A stretch of 64,000 bases of DNA from Mycobacterium barrassiae (GCF_025822765.1 NZ_JACKUK010000011.1:119475-183474); one strand, 5' to 3'. Shown: positions 1 to 8,791, counted from the first letter of the stretch. The notes: generated by a model from the letters alone, not told the origin. A program made the numbers and translations.

Positions 1-542
1 GCGCCGGCCTGGTACGCAGCAAGGTGCTCGACGCCGGTTGTGGGACCGGTGAGCACACGATCCTGCTTACCCGGTTGGGCTACGACGTACTCGGCGTCGA
101 CTCCGCACCGACCGCGATCGAGCAGGCCCGCGCCAATGCGGCCGAGAAGGGGGTCGACGCCCGCTTCGAGGTTGCCGATGCGCTCGACCTCGGCGTTCAG
201 GGGCGCTACAACACCGTCATCGACAGCGCGTTGTTCCACATCTTCGGCGACATCTCCGGCGACGCGGACCGGGCCGGCTACGTCGCGAGCCTGCACGCGG
301 CGTGCGCGCCGGGCGCGCTGGTCCATGTGCTGGCGCTGTCCGACAAGGGTCGCGGGTTTGGTCCCGAGGTCAGCGAAACCGTCATCCGCGAGGCGTTCGG
401 GGGCGACGGCTGGGTCCTGGAGGCGCTCGACGAGACCACTTATCGCGGTGTTGTCCTCGAACCGCACGTCGAGGCCATCGGCCTGCCGGCCGGGTCGATC
501 GTCGACGAGCCGGCTTGGCTCGCCCGCGCCCGGCGGATCTGA
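1..542 (+). CDS. SAM-dependent methyltransferase, 5' truncated by window
   Basis: The 3' part of a class I S-adenosylmethionine-dependent methyltransferase. The reading frame is open from base 3, so the true start lies before the window; the GTG at 24 is just the valine before motif I (LDAGCGTGEHT). A second SAM contact follows in VLGVDSAPTAIEQARANA, and a Rossmann-like alternation continues through YNTVIDSALFHIFG. The substrate cannot be told. The stop at 540-542 runs straight into a long hairpin shared with the convergent DUF6285 gene. The family call is firm; it is too generic to name a pathway. Confidence 0.85.
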   Translation, partial: AGLVRSKVLDAGCGTGEHTILLTRLGYDVLGVDSAPTAIEQARANAAEKGVDARFEVADALDLGVQGRYNTVIDSALFHIFGDISGDADRAGYVASLHAACAPGALVHVLALSDKGRGFGPEVSETVIREAFGGDGWVLEALDETTYRGVVLEPHVEAIGLPAGSIVDEPAWLARARRI

Positions 543-596
543 GCGATTTGTGTGCATTCGCGAGCGCTCACCGCTCCTCGATGCACACAAATCGCT
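542..596. terminator. Bidirectional intergenic hairpin
   Basis: A perfect 16-bp inverted repeat: 542-557 (AGCGATTTGTGTGCAT) pairs with 581-596, around a 23-base loop. It sits exactly between the convergent stops at 542 and 595, so it probably terminates both transcripts. The stem has no long T tract, as is common for mycobacterial terminators. Confidence 0.7.
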
Positions 597-951
597 AGGA
601 ATATCCGGGGTGGGCGACATCGAGTCGCCGCCGCACGATCGTGCGCAGCGCGGCCAACACGTCGTCGGCCCGGTCGTCGAGATCGCCGGCGCGGATGGCC
701 ATCGCGAGTGCGGTCTCGTCGGGATAGCCCAACTGCTCCAGTGCGGCGGTGACGTCGGTCGCGGGCCCGTCGAGCAGCTCGCGTTCGACGATGCGCAGCA
801 CATTGGCGGCGACGCGGGCGTGGAAGTTCACCGCACCCGCTTCGGCGAGTCGAGCGTCGGGACCTGTCGCAGCCCGCACGTCGTTGTCGAGGAAATCGGC
901 GACCGCCGCGACCAGTTCGGCCGCCGTCGGCCGCCCGTACAGCCCGCTCAT
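595..951 (-). CDS. DUF6285 domain protein
   Basis: A 118-residue, mostly alpha-helical protein (MSGLYGRPTAAELVAAVADF...) of the DUF6285 type, which commonly accompanies an APH-like phosphotransferase and an acyl-CoA dehydrogenase. The ATG at 949-951 overlaps the stop of the phosphotransferase gene (ATGA), indicating translational coupling. The longer upstream reading frame to 1113 was rejected because it is arginine-rich shadow coding. The function of the family is unknown; position implies a role with the same acyl-CoA pathway. Confidence 0.8.
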   Translation of the reverse strand: MSGLYGRPTAAELVAAVADFLDNDVRAATGPDARLAEAGAVNFHARVAANVLRIVERELLDGPATDVTAALEQLGYPDETALAMAIRAGDLDDRADDVLAALRTIVRRRLDVAHPGYS

Positions 952-1904
952 CGCGGCCCACCTCCCGTCAGCAGATCCAGCACATCCCACTCGGTTTCGG
1001 CGACGCGGCGGCCGATCGCGGCCAGCTCCACCGATGGCGATGTGCCCGACAGATGCCGTTCGGCCTGGAATCGGCAGATGACGCCCCAGCGCAGCGTCGC
1101 CACGGTCAGCCACCAGCGAAAGGCCTCTCGATCCAACTGGGTACCGGCGGCCTCTTCGTAGGCGGCCAGGAAGCTTTCGACGCTGCCCAGCCCGCCCGCA
1201 CCCATATCCTCAGGCGCGCCGAACCGCCAGGCACGGATGCAGAACCAGGCCAGGTCCTCGTACACCTCACCGGTGTGCACCAACTCCCAGTCCAGGACCG
1301 CCGCGAGTCCGTTCTCGTCGACGATCAGGTTGCCCATCCGGAAATCCCCGTGCACGAGCACATGCGGTGACGGCGGCGGGCGATTCGCGGCCAGCCAGCG
1401 GAAGGCCCACTCGAACGTCGCTGTGGTGTCACCCATTTCGTCGAGCCGGTCGCGCCACTCGCTGAGCTGGTCGGACTCGGCCAAACCCACCCCCGTCGGG
1501 TCGGCGCGGTGGATCGCCGCCAGCGCCTCGGCGCACTGGCGCAGCAACCGGTCCCGCCCGGCGTCATCGAGCGTGCGGTAGATCCGCCGCACGATCGTCT
1601 CACCGGCGATCGCATCGCAGATCAGATACGGATTACCCAGTGCGGCAGAGGAATTGTCGGCCGTCACGATGTGGGGGACCGGGGCGCCGGCGGCAGCGGC
1701 GCGTTGCTGCACCGCCGCCTCGAGTTCCATGCTCGCGTGGATGTCGTCGGGCGGACCGGTGCGCAGGATCAACGCCCGCCGCTCCGAGGACACGGCGTCG
1801 AACGCCCAGGTCGTTCTGCTGGCCCCACCGGTCAACGCGCGCAGATTCTCGATGACGACTTCGCCCAATGCCGGGCGCAGCACAGCCTCGAGTTGATCCT
1901 TCAC
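948..1904 (-). CDS. APH-family phosphotransferase
   Basis: A 318-residue aminoglycoside-phosphotransferase/choline-kinase-fold protein. The Brenner-type catalytic loop is clear (LVHGDFRMGNLIVDENG, catalytic Asp in HGDF, Asn of the metal site) and is followed by the DFG-like VLDWEL. An N-terminal nucleotide-binding lobe precedes it (LRALTGGASRTTWAF, ALILRT). In actinobacteria such genes pair with acyl-CoA dehydrogenases, as here, and are thought to phosphorylate a small metabolite, possibly a hydroxyacyl substrate, rather than an antibiotic. It overlaps both neighbours by 4 bases, so it lies in the middle of a coupled three-gene unit. Confidence 0.9.
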   Translation of the reverse strand: MKDQLEAVLRPALGEVVIENLRALTGGASRTTWAFDAVSSERRALILRTGPPDDIHASMELEAAVQQRAAAAGAPVPHIVTADNSSAALGNPYLICDAIAGETIVRRIYRTLDDAGRDRLLRQCAEALAAIHRADPTGVGLAESDQLSEWRDRLDEMGDTTATFEWAFRWLAANRPPPSPHVLVHGDFRMGNLIVDENGLAAVLDWELVHTGEVYEDLAWFCIRAWRFGAPEDMGAGGLGSVESFLAAYEEAAGTQLDREAFRWWLTVATLRWGVICRFQAERHLSGTSPSVELAAIGRRVAETEWDVLDLLTGGGPR

Positions 1905-3139
1905 CGGCGCCCGAATCCGAAGAGCCGCTGCGCCACCCGACGGATCTGAATCTCCTCGGCGCCCTCGGTGATCCGGTAACGGCGGTGGTGACGGTAGATG
2001 TGTTCCATCGGCTCGTGACGGCTGTAGCCGACGCCGCCCAACACCTGCATGGCTCGGTCGGCGGCCTCACACACCAACCGGTTGGCGCGATAGTTGGCCA
2101 TCGACACCTTGTCCGACACCTCCATGTGGTGGTTGCGATCGAGTTCGGATGCGGCATACCGCACCAGCAGACGCACCATCTGCGCCTCGGTCTGCAACTC
2201 CACCAGCGGCCACTGCACGGCCTGGTTCACCGACAGCGGCTTGCCGAACACGATCCGTTCGTTGGCATATTCGACGGCGCGGTCGATGCAGTGTTGCGCG
2301 GCACCCAGGCTGCTGGCGGCCTGCCGAATCCGGTTCTCGTGCAGGAACGTCTGGCCCACCTCGAGGCCGCGATCCACCTCGCCGAGTATCGCATCGGCGG
2401 GCACCCGGACGTCCTTCAGTTCGACCTCGCCGTGGTCGGTCGGCATGTTGAACGTCCACCAGTAGTAGGGGACCGTGAAGCCGGGGGCGTCGGTCGGCAC
2501 CAGGAATGCGGTGATGCCGCGGGCCTGTCCCGGTTCGCCAGAGGTGCGGGCGAACACGAGATCATGAGTGGCCCGATGCACGCCGGTGTTGAACCGCTTG
2601 GCGCCGTTGATGACCCACTCGTCGCCGTCCAGCACGGCAGTGGTTTCCAGCCACGTCGCATCCGATCCGTGGTCGGGCTCGGTCAGCCCGAACGCCATCG
2701 ACCGCTCACCGGTGATCAGCGCGTCGGTCCACTCCTTCTTCTGTTCCTCGGTGCCGAACCGGTCCATCATGATGACCTGCGGGAAGTTGCCGACGATCGA
2801 GGACTCGTCCTGCAGATCGTTGTGCAGCCCGAGTCCCTTGTGCGCCAGGTGCTCCCGGATGACTGCCATATCGATGTTGGTGCCGTCCCGGCCGCCGAAC
2901 TGCGACGGCAGGCCGTACCGCAGCCAGCCCGCGGCATCGGCGCGCCTGCGCATCTCGCCGAGCAGGTCCTCCCATTCCCGCCGCGGGATGCCGCCGTTCT
3001 CCCAGTCGGTGCGCGCATACTCGCGGCGGTGGTCGAAGTACTGCATGTTCTCGCGTTCCAGCGGCTTGATCTCCGCTTCGATGAACGCGTCCATCTCGTC
3101 GAGCAGGCCCGGAAGGTGGTCCGGCAGGGTGAAATCCAC
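1901..3139 (-). CDS. Acyl-CoA dehydrogenase
   Basis: A 412-residue FAD-dependent acyl-CoA dehydrogenase introducing a C2-C3 double bond in an acyl-CoA. Typical blocks are seen: MAFGLTEPDHGSDATWLETTA (FAD/substrate binding), VINGAKRFNTGVHRATHDLVFAR, a C-terminal QVLGGVGYSRHEPMEHIYRHHR segment and ITEGAEEIQIRRVAQRLFG. It starts 20 bases downstream of the TetR stop and overlaps the phosphotransferase start by 4 bases. The acyl chain cannot be read from sequence; the phosphotransferase/DUF6285 partners suggest a hydroxylated or branched substrate (inference). Confidence 0.93.
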   Translation of the reverse strand: MDFTLPDHLPGLLDEMDAFIEAEIKPLERENMQYFDHRREYARTDWENGGIPRREWEDLLGEMRRRADAAGWLRYGLPSQFGGRDGTNIDMAVIREHLAHKGLGLHNDLQDESSIVGNFPQVIMMDRFGTEEQKKEWTDALITGERSMAFGLTEPDHGSDATWLETTAVLDGDEWVINGAKRFNTGVHRATHDLVFARTSGEPGQARGITAFLVPTDAPGFTVPYYWWTFNMPTDHGEVELKDVRVPADAILGEVDRGLEVGQTFLHENRIRQAASSLGAAQHCIDRAVEYANERIVFGKPLSVNQAVQWPLVELQTEAQMVRLLVRYAASELDRNHHMEVSDKVSMANYRANRLVCEAADRAMQVLGGVGYSRHEPMEHIYRHHRRYRITEGAEEIQIRRVAQRLFGFGRR

Positions 3140-3159
3140 GTTGACTCCTTTGACGTACT

Positions 3160-3771
3160 TCAGAACCCGTACAGCGTCTTCTTCCAGATCCTCGACAGTG
3201 TGGCGATCGCGTCCTCGTCCCCGATCTCGAGGCCCAGACCGGACGTACCGACGAAAACGGTGGTGAAATTCTCGAACAGCAGCGCGATCGCCGCCGCGGT
3301 GTGCTCGGGATTCAGTTCGCCACCGTAGCCCTGTTCCTGGGCTCGGCGCACGGAGGCCGCGAAGATGTCCATCCCGAAGCGGCGGAACTCGTTCTGAACG
3401 GCGGCGAATCGCGGCTGCGTCGCTGCGAGCTGCGCAACCGCGATCATGATGCCGATGTTCTGTTTGAAGATGTTCCAGTAGCCGGTTACCACGCCGTGGA
3501 AGAACGCGTCATCCTCGGGCGATTCGGGCAGGTCGACGCTCAGGCCCGACGGCGCGACCACGTCGTGCAGAAAGGATTGCGCGAGTGCGGCCAGTAGATC
3601 TTCCTTGTCGGCGAAGTAGCGGTAGAACACCGCGGGCGACTTGCCTGCCGCCGATGTGATGTCGCTCAGCGTGGTGCCGTGAAAACCGCGTTCGGCGAAC
3701 AGTTTGCGGGCGGCCTGCTCGATGGCCTCCCGGGTCTGGCGGCCCTTGGCACTCAGCGTCTCGGCTGGCAC
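3160..3771 (-). CDS. TetR-family transcriptional regulator
   Basis: A 203-residue TetR repressor. The N-terminal helix-turn-helix is clear (GRQTREAIEQAARKLFAERG, then TLSDITSAAGKSPAVFYRYF, DKEDLLAAL). The C-terminal ligand domain is generic. I chose the GTG at 3769-3771 (VPAETLSAKG) because the extra 25 residues from the ATG at 3846 do not look like protein. It lies inside the catabolic operon and probably autoregulates it; the palindrome at 8341-8360 upstream of the first gene is a candidate operator (inference). The ligand may be a CoA thioester of the pathway. Confidence 0.88.
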   Translation of the reverse strand: MPAETLSAKGRQTREAIEQAARKLFAERGFHGTTLSDITSAAGKSPAVFYRYFADKEDLLAALAQSFLHDVVAPSGLSVDLPESPEDDAFFHGVVTGYWNIFKQNIGIMIAVAQLAATQPRFAAVQNEFRRFGMDIFAASVRRAQEQGYGGELNPEHTAAAIALLFENFTTVFVGTSGLGLEIGDEDAIATLSRIWKKTLYGF

Positions 3772-3888
3772 GGCTAGGTGTCCGACGAATCTGCGTGCAG
3801 CGCCGCATGTAACCTCATGGCGCGATTTCTCCACGAAACACGCCATGGCGTTACACGCGTGACGAGGGCGACATCAGCTTTCATGGAA

Positions 3889-4794
3889 TCAGTCGAGAAT
3901 CCGGTCGCCGGCCCGCAGCAGCGAGCTCGGTAGGTCGTGTCCGACGGCGTTCTGTACGACGCGCGCCGCCGCGATGGCCGCCTGCAGGTCGACGTCGACG
4001 CCAATTCCGCTGTCGCGTAACAGGTAGACCAGGTCTTCCATCGCGATGTTGCCGCTGGCGCCGGGGGCGAACGGACAGCCGCCGAGCCCGCCGACCGACG
4101 CGTCGAGCCGGGTGATTCCCGCCTCGACCGCGGCGTAGGCGCTGGCCAGACCGGCGCCACGGGTGTTGTGGAAGTGCGCCCCCAGCGGGATGTCGCCGAT
4201 CCGCGGCCGGACGAGTGCGACCAGGTCGCTGACCCGCCGCGGGGTGGTGGTGCCGATGGTGTCGGCGATCGCCAGACGGTCAACGCCGTTGTCGCAGGCC
4301 GCCGCCACGATGTCGAGCACGCGTTGCGGCGGTGTCGGGCCGTCGAACGGGCAGTCCCACGCGGTGGCGATGATGACCTCGACGGTGACGCCGCTGTCAT
4401 GCGCGATCGCGACGATCTCGGGGATCTGCGCGGTCGCCTCCGCGCTGGACCGTCCGACGTTGGAGCGGCTGTGCCCGTCGGCGGCCGACACCACGTACTC
4501 GATCGATCGCAGTCCCGCGGCGATCGCGCGCTTGGCGCCGTTCGGACTGGCCACCAACGCCGAGAATTCGATGTCGGGAAAATTGTGCAGTTCGGCGGCG
4601 AGGTCGGCCGCGTCGGCCAGCGCGGGCACCTTCGACGGCGAGACGAACGCCGTCGCCTCCATCTCCTTGACCCCGGTGGCGGCGATGGCGGCCAGCATGT
4701 CGAGCTTGGCCGACAACGGAATCGGATCCTCGATCTGAAGTCCGTCGCGCAGTGAGACGTCGCGAATTTCGACGTGCGCCGGTAGTGCGCTCAT
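3889..4794 (-). CDS. Hydroxymethylglutaryl-CoA lyase-like enzyme
   Basis: A 301-residue HMG-CoA lyase/DRE-TIM metallolyase. The substrate-binding start EIRDVSLRDGLQIE, the metal-binding HFHNTRG and the family cysteine loop GLGGCPFAPGASGN are all present, so it should be catalytically complete. It would cleave a 3-hydroxy-3-methyl-type acyl-CoA into acetyl-CoA plus a ketoacid or ketone. The ATG at 4792-4794 overlaps the CoA-transferase stop; the longer frame to 4977 is shadow. Next to a CoA-transferase it suggests activation of a free acid followed by C-C cleavage. The true substrate may be a relative such as a citramalyl-type CoA. Confidence 0.92.
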   Translation of the reverse strand: MSALPAHVEIRDVSLRDGLQIEDPIPLSAKLDMLAAIAATGVKEMEATAFVSPSKVPALADAADLAAELHNFPDIEFSALVASPNGAKRAIAAGLRSIEYVVSAADGHSRSNVGRSSAEATAQIPEIVAIAHDSGVTVEVIIATAWDCPFDGPTPPQRVLDIVAAACDNGVDRLAIADTIGTTTPRRVSDLVALVRPRIGDIPLGAHFHNTRGAGLASAYAAVEAGITRLDASVGGLGGCPFAPGASGNIAMEDLVYLLRDSGIGVDVDLQAAIAAARVVQNAVGHDLPSSLLRAGDRILD

Positions 4795-5996
4795 AGCACA
4801 CCCTCCTCCCGCAGCTGGGCGAGCTCGGCGTCGCTGCGGCCGAGCAGACCGCCATAAATCTCCTCGTTGTGCTGGCCGGGCTTGGCCGGGCCGGCGTTGC
4901 GGATCGTCCCCGGCGTATCCGACAGCACCGGTACGACGCCCGGCCCCTTGATGTTTCGTCCGACGCGTTCGTCCCAATGATCGGCGATCATCCCGCGAGC
5001 CAGCAGTTGTGGATCCTCGACGACCTCGGCGACGGTGTTGATCGGCCCACTGATCACCCCGGCCTCCGAGAGGGTCGAGATGATGTCGGCGGGCTGACGG
5101 GTAGCCGCCCAGTCGCCGATGATCTTGTCGAGCTCATCCTGATTGCGGCCGCGGGCAACGTGATTGACGAATCGTTCGTCGGTGGCGAGCTCGGGCTGTC
5201 CCATCGCGGCGCACAGCCTGCGGAACACGGTGTCCTGGTTGGCCGCGATGACGACCCAGCTGCCGTCGGCGGTGGGGTAGATGTTCGACGGGGCGATGCC
5301 CTCGAGGCGCGTGCCGGAGGGTCCACGAACGACGCCGCCGACGTCATAGTCCGGGATGGTGGACTCCTGCACGGCCAAACAGGATTCGGTGAGCGCCGCA
5401 TCGACCACCTGGCCCTCGCCGGTGACGGTGCGCCGATACAGCGCGGCCAGCGCGCCCTGGGCGGCGAACATGCCCGCCAAACTGTCGCCCAGCGACAACG
5501 CGAGCCGCGGAGGTGGACCACCGGGGAACCCGTTCATGTGCCGCAGGCCGCTGGCCGCCTCGGCGACCGACGCGTAACCGGCTTTGTGCGACTCCGGCCC
5601 GGTCTGCCCGTATCCGGAGACCCGCACCAGGATGATGCCCCTGTTGCGTTCACGCAGCACGTCGTATCCGAGGTTCCACTTCTCCAGCGTTCCGGGGCGG
5701 AAGTTCTCGACGACGATGTCGGAGTGTTCGACGAGGTCGAGGAACAGGTCGCGTCCGGCGGCCTCGCGCAGGTTCAGCGTGACGGCTTTCTTGTTGCGCG
5801 CGTGCACGGTCCAGAAGAAGTGGTGGCCGTCGAGTTCGGCCTGCCCCCAGGTGCGCAACGGGTCTGGTGCGCCCGGCGGCTCGATTTTGACCACCTCGGC
5901 TCCCATGTCGCCGAGGAGCCGACCCGCGAACGGTCCCGAGATCAGCGTGCCGACCTCGATGACCCGGATTCCGTCAAGTGGGCCCGTGACGCTCAT
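4791..5996 (-). CDS. CaiB/BaiF-family (family III) CoA-transferase
   Basis: A 401-residue family III CoA-transferase, moving CoA between acids via an aspartyl-CoA intermediate. The N terminus is diagnostic (PLDGIRVIEVGTLISGPFAGRLLGD, MGAEVVKIEPPG), followed by NKKAVTLNLR, VVENFRPGTLEKW and a glycine-rich SGYGQTGPE segment; the later EGIAPSNIYPTADGSWVVIAAN is also typical. It is coupled to both neighbours by 4-base overlaps (hydrolase upstream, HMG-CoA lyase downstream). It likely activates the carboxylate the lyase will cleave. Donor and acceptor are unknown. Confidence 0.93.
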   Translation of the reverse strand: MSVTGPLDGIRVIEVGTLISGPFAGRLLGDMGAEVVKIEPPGAPDPLRTWGQAELDGHHFFWTVHARNKKAVTLNLREAAGRDLFLDLVEHSDIVVENFRPGTLEKWNLGYDVLRERNRGIILVRVSGYGQTGPESHKAGYASVAEAASGLRHMNGFPGGPPPRLALSLGDSLAGMFAAQGALAALYRRTVTGEGQVVDAALTESCLAVQESTIPDYDVGGVVRGPSGTRLEGIAPSNIYPTADGSWVVIAANQDTVFRRLCAAMGQPELATDERFVNHVARGRNQDELDKIIGDWAATRQPADIISTLSEAGVISGPINTVAEVVEDPQLLARGMIADHWDERVGRNIKGPGVVPVLSDTPGTIRNAGPAKPGQHNEEIYGGLLGRSDAELAQLREEGVL

Positions 5997-7174
5997 TTCG
6001 AGAACTCGTGCCTGTGCAGCCAGTCGGTGCAGATGTCGACGGCCTGGCGGAGCGTGCCGCGCTGCTCCGGTCCGGAGTAGTAGTGGTTGGCGCCGGGGAT
6101 TTCGTACATCTCCTTGTCAGGATGCCCGATCGCGCCGAACAGCCGCTGTGTGTGGCTGGGCGTGCAGGCGTCATCGGCGAGGTTGCCGATGACCAATGCC
6201 GGCACCGCGATATCGGGACCGCACTTGACGGCGTCGCCGTTGGCATCGTCGTAGCTCCATTGCGACAGCCAACTGCGCAGCGTGCAGAACCGGGCCAGTC
6301 CGACGGGGCTGTTGTTCACCACTTGAGGATCGCCGAGATAGCACTGGCCCGGGGGGCGGTCGTTCGGATCGACGGTCGGGTCGAGCCACCGCGGGTCGGC
6401 CATCGTGCCGTGCACGACGAACGCGAACTCGTCGTCGGGTCGGCCCTGCGCTTTCAGTTCGGTCAGTTTCTCCTTGACCCACTTGGTGATTCGGCGATTG
6501 CGTGCGATCTGCGCCGCGCGGTAGCGCTCCAGGAACTCGGGCGTGTACGGCGGCTGGTTCGGGTTGTCCGGGTTGTACAGATCCAACTCCGGGTCGCGCT
6601 TGGACGGGTCGGCCTCGTCGAGAATCGACGCGTCGAGCCACTCAGTCAGCGTGCCGTGGCGGCTGATGTGTGCGGCCAGCAGCATGATTCCGTCGGCGGG
6701 GATGAGGCCGAGCTTGGTGAGGTCGGGGCCATCGCCCGACGGGCTGGCCGTCACGGTCGGGTGTTGCGCCTGCTGCTGGTAGAACACCGACAGCGAGCCG
6801 CCGCCGCTCCAGCCGGCGAGCACCACCTTCTCGTAGCCCAGCCGATTCTTCGCGTCCTTGATGCATTCGCCGAGATCCTCGACCACCTTCTCCATCAGCA
6901 ACGCGGAGTCGGTGCCGCGGAATCGGCTGTTGCAGTAGATGACGTGATGTCCGGCCCGCGCCAGCGCATTCATCATCGGCAGGTACGCGCCGCCACCAAT
7001 GGGATGCATGAACACCAGCACCGTGTCGGACGGCTTGTTCTTCGGGCGCAGCAGGTGGCTTTCGAGGATGACGAGTTCGGCGACACCGCCGTACACGTCG
7101 CGAACACCCGAATTGTTCTGGTATGCCACGAGATACGGGATCCGGTCGTACTCGTGCTTCACAGCGGTGGTCAT
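5993..7174 (-). CDS. Alpha/beta-fold hydrolase
   Basis: A 393-residue alpha/beta hydrolase. The nucleophile elbow is GWSGGG (Ser about residue 143), the acid is probably in GNLADDACTP, and the histidine in PGANHYYSG. An oxyanion-hole HPIGGG motif occurs early. It is larger than a minimal hydrolase because of a cap insertion between the nucleophile and acid (rich in Pro/Asn, including LDLYNPDNPNQPPYTP). It lies between the dioxygenase-like gene (32-base gap) and the CoA-transferase (4-base overlap). A ring-fission-product or ester hydrolase role fits the context but is inferred. Confidence 0.88.
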   Translation of the reverse strand: MTTAVKHEYDRIPYLVAYQNNSGVRDVYGGVAELVILESHLLRPKNKPSDTVLVFMHPIGGGAYLPMMNALARAGHHVIYCNSRFRGTDSALLMEKVVEDLGECIKDAKNRLGYEKVVLAGWSGGGSLSVFYQQQAQHPTVTASPSGDGPDLTKLGLIPADGIMLLAAHISRHGTLTEWLDASILDEADPSKRDPELDLYNPDNPNQPPYTPEFLERYRAAQIARNRRITKWVKEKLTELKAQGRPDDEFAFVVHGTMADPRWLDPTVDPNDRPPGQCYLGDPQVVNNSPVGLARFCTLRSWLSQWSYDDANGDAVKCGPDIAVPALVIGNLADDACTPSHTQRLFGAIGHPDKEMYEIPGANHYYSGPEQRGTLRQAVDICTDWLHRHEFSK

Positions 7175-7206
7175 TCAGTACTCTCGTTTCTTCGCGCGAG
7201 TGCTCT

Positions 7207-8298
7207 CTAATGCTGTCCCAGGTCGTTGGCAAGTACCTCTTCCGACGGAATCAACCTACGTCGGGTGTCGATGGCGATCACCGACCAGTCCACCCTGTCG
7301 TACTCGTCGAACTTGCGGCGGGCCCGCTCGCGGGCCTTCTCCGGGGCTCCGTGGTGAACCCCTTGCGGCGCATGGGAAACCAGGCCGGGCGGCATCGGTA
7401 TGCCGTAGAGCGATCCGCCATGGAAGAACGCGATCTCGTCGTAGTCGACGTTGCGGTGATACCACGGTGTGCGCTCGGTCCCCGGCACGCTTTCGGCCGG
7501 CTTGGGCAGGAAGTTCATCACGTAGACGCCGGTGGCCTCCATGAACAGGTGCACTGTGGGCGGCAGGTGCACGCTGTTCGACGTCACCACGTTGTAGTCG
7601 GCGATGTTGAAGGTGAACGGGAAGTTGTCGCCGCGCCATCCCTCCACATCGAGCGGATTGTGTTGGTAATACAGCGTTGTGGGGCCGCCCTCATGTATCA
7701 GCCGGACCTCGTACTCCTCGCGACCGTCGTCGTCGATCGGCGCCGGCTCCGGAATGACGGCCTGCGACGGGTCGAACGGGAAATGACGTCCGAGGTAGCC
7801 GGGTGACGGCACCCGGAACTCGTCGGTGGCCTGAATCATCAACAGCGTTGACTCTTCGTCGGGCACCTGGCGGAAGGTGCACGCCTTGGGGATGTAGACC
7901 CAGTCGCCCTCGCGGTAGCGCAGTGGTCCGAACTCCGTCTCCAGCAGGCCCGAGCCCCTGTGTACGAAGCTGAGCAGGTCACCGTCGACATAGCGGACGT
8001 AGAACGGCATCGGCTCGGTGCGCCGCGACAACAGGACGAGGCAATCGGCATTGCTGAACATCAGCAGGGGACCACCCGCGGCGTCGCTGGCGTCGCTGGG
8101 TTTGAGCTCCGAGGACAACACGTCGACGGGCCGCAGTGGCCCGACCGAGCGGTACGCCGTCGGGTCGTTGCGGCGATACATGTTCGCGGTGCGCCCGGTG
8201 AAGCCGCCGCGGCCGAGTTCGTCGTCCTTCAGGCCGTCCAGGTCGGCGTGCAGGCGCCTGGGAGTGCGCCCTTTCCGCAGGTGAACAAAGGATTCCAT
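7207..8298 (-). CDS. Homogentisate 1,2-dioxygenase-like cupin protein
   Basis: A 363-residue two-domain cupin of the homogentisate dioxygenase family. The early block LSFVHRGSGLLETEFGPLRYREGDWVYIPK is the family beta-barrel, and the C-terminal half carries HLPPTVHLFMEATG and YHRNVDYDEIAFFHGG, the area with the non-haem iron ligands. It is shorter than classical bacterial enzymes (roughly 430 residues), and no maleylacetoacetate isomerase or fumarylacetoacetase is nearby. It may therefore open the ring of another hydroquinone-type acid. It is the first gene of the leftward operon, with a palindrome 43-62 bases upstream of its ATG. Confidence 0.85.
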   Translation of the reverse strand: MESFVHLRKGRTPRRLHADLDGLKDDELGRGGFTGRTANMYRRNDPTAYRSVGPLRPVDVLSSELKPSDASDAAGGPLLMFSNADCLVLLSRRTEPMPFYVRYVDGDLLSFVHRGSGLLETEFGPLRYREGDWVYIPKACTFRQVPDEESTLLMIQATDEFRVPSPGYLGRHFPFDPSQAVIPEPAPIDDDGREEYEVRLIHEGGPTTLYYQHNPLDVEGWRGDNFPFTFNIADYNVVTSNSVHLPPTVHLFMEATGVYVMNFLPKPAESVPGTERTPWYHRNVDYDEIAFFHGGSLYGIPMPPGLVSHAPQGVHHGAPEKARERARRKFDEYDRVDWSVIAIDTRRRLIPSEEVLANDLGQH

Positions 8299-8340
8299 GG
8301 TGTCTCCATCGACAAAGGGCGATCCGAATCAGCGCTGAAC

Positions 8341-8360
8341 TAAAACTGACATTAGTTTTA
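8341..8360. promoter_or_regulatory. Palindromic operator candidate upstream of dioxygenase operon
   Basis: TAAAACTGACATTAGTTTTA is an inverted repeat with perfect 7-base arms (TAAAACT/AGTTTTA) and a 6-base spacer. It lies between the stop of the Ddn-like gene (8389) and the dioxygenase ATG (8298), in unusually AT-rich sequence. Size and symmetry suit a TetR dimer; the regulator encoded at 3160-3771 in this operon is the obvious candidate (inference). Confidence 0.6.
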
Positions 8361-8388
8361 CTTCTGCCACAGGGTCAACCCCTCGGGG

Positions 8389-8778
8389 TCAATCGTCCAG
8401 ATCCACCCGGATGGTCAGCAGATTGGTCCCGAAGGTCCGTACGCCGAAGCTGTTGAACTGTGGAAGCGAGCGCAACCGTGCGTACGCGTCGTCGTCGGGC
8501 ACCAGGTGGGCCGTGCCGCTGTGCCACTTCCCGTTGAGCCGCACGCGGACCCTCGGGTTGGCCTGAATGTTCTTGACGTACTGCGACTTTTCGCCGAACT
8601 CCGATACGAACCAGAACTGATTGCCCTCGCGGCGTCCGCCAAGCGGTGTCCGGCGGGGCTGACCCGACTTGCGTCCGGTGGTCTCGAGCAGGGTCTGGAA
8701 CGGCACCAGACGCATCACCCGGTTCGCGACGTTCTTCTGGAACCCTTTCGTGATCCGGTCACGTAGATCGTCGGCCAT
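8389..8778 (-). CDS. Ddn-type deazaflavin (F420)-dependent nitroreductase family protein
   Basis: A 129-residue split-barrel protein of the Ddn/FDOR-A family that uses cofactor F420 to reduce enones, quinones or nitro compounds. Typical features are LLETTGRKSGQPRRTPLGGRR (phosphate-binding, F420-tail site), FWFVSEFGEKSQYVKNIQANPRVRVRLNGKWHSGTA and a closing DDDAYARL region. It is 13 bases after the monooxygenase-like gene and so probably cotranscribed. Ddn-like proteins are often quinone reductases, which fits a quinol/aromatic pathway. Substrate unknown. Confidence 0.88.
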   Translation of the reverse strand: MADDLRDRITKGFQKNVANRVMRLVPFQTLLETTGRKSGQPRRTPLGGRREGNQFWFVSEFGEKSQYVKNIQANPRVRVRLNGKWHSGTAHLVPDDDAYARLRSLPQFNSFGVRTFGTNLLTIRVDLDD

Positions 8779-8791
8779 GGGTTTCCCTCCG

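Noticed and set aside
1868-3328. A 486-residue rightward open frame.
   Set aside because: It is the antisense shadow of the acyl-CoA dehydrogenase gene, with no family features.
4869-6080. A 403-residue rightward open frame.
   Set aside because: Antisense shadow of the CoA-transferase; Arg/Gly/Asp-rich without motifs.
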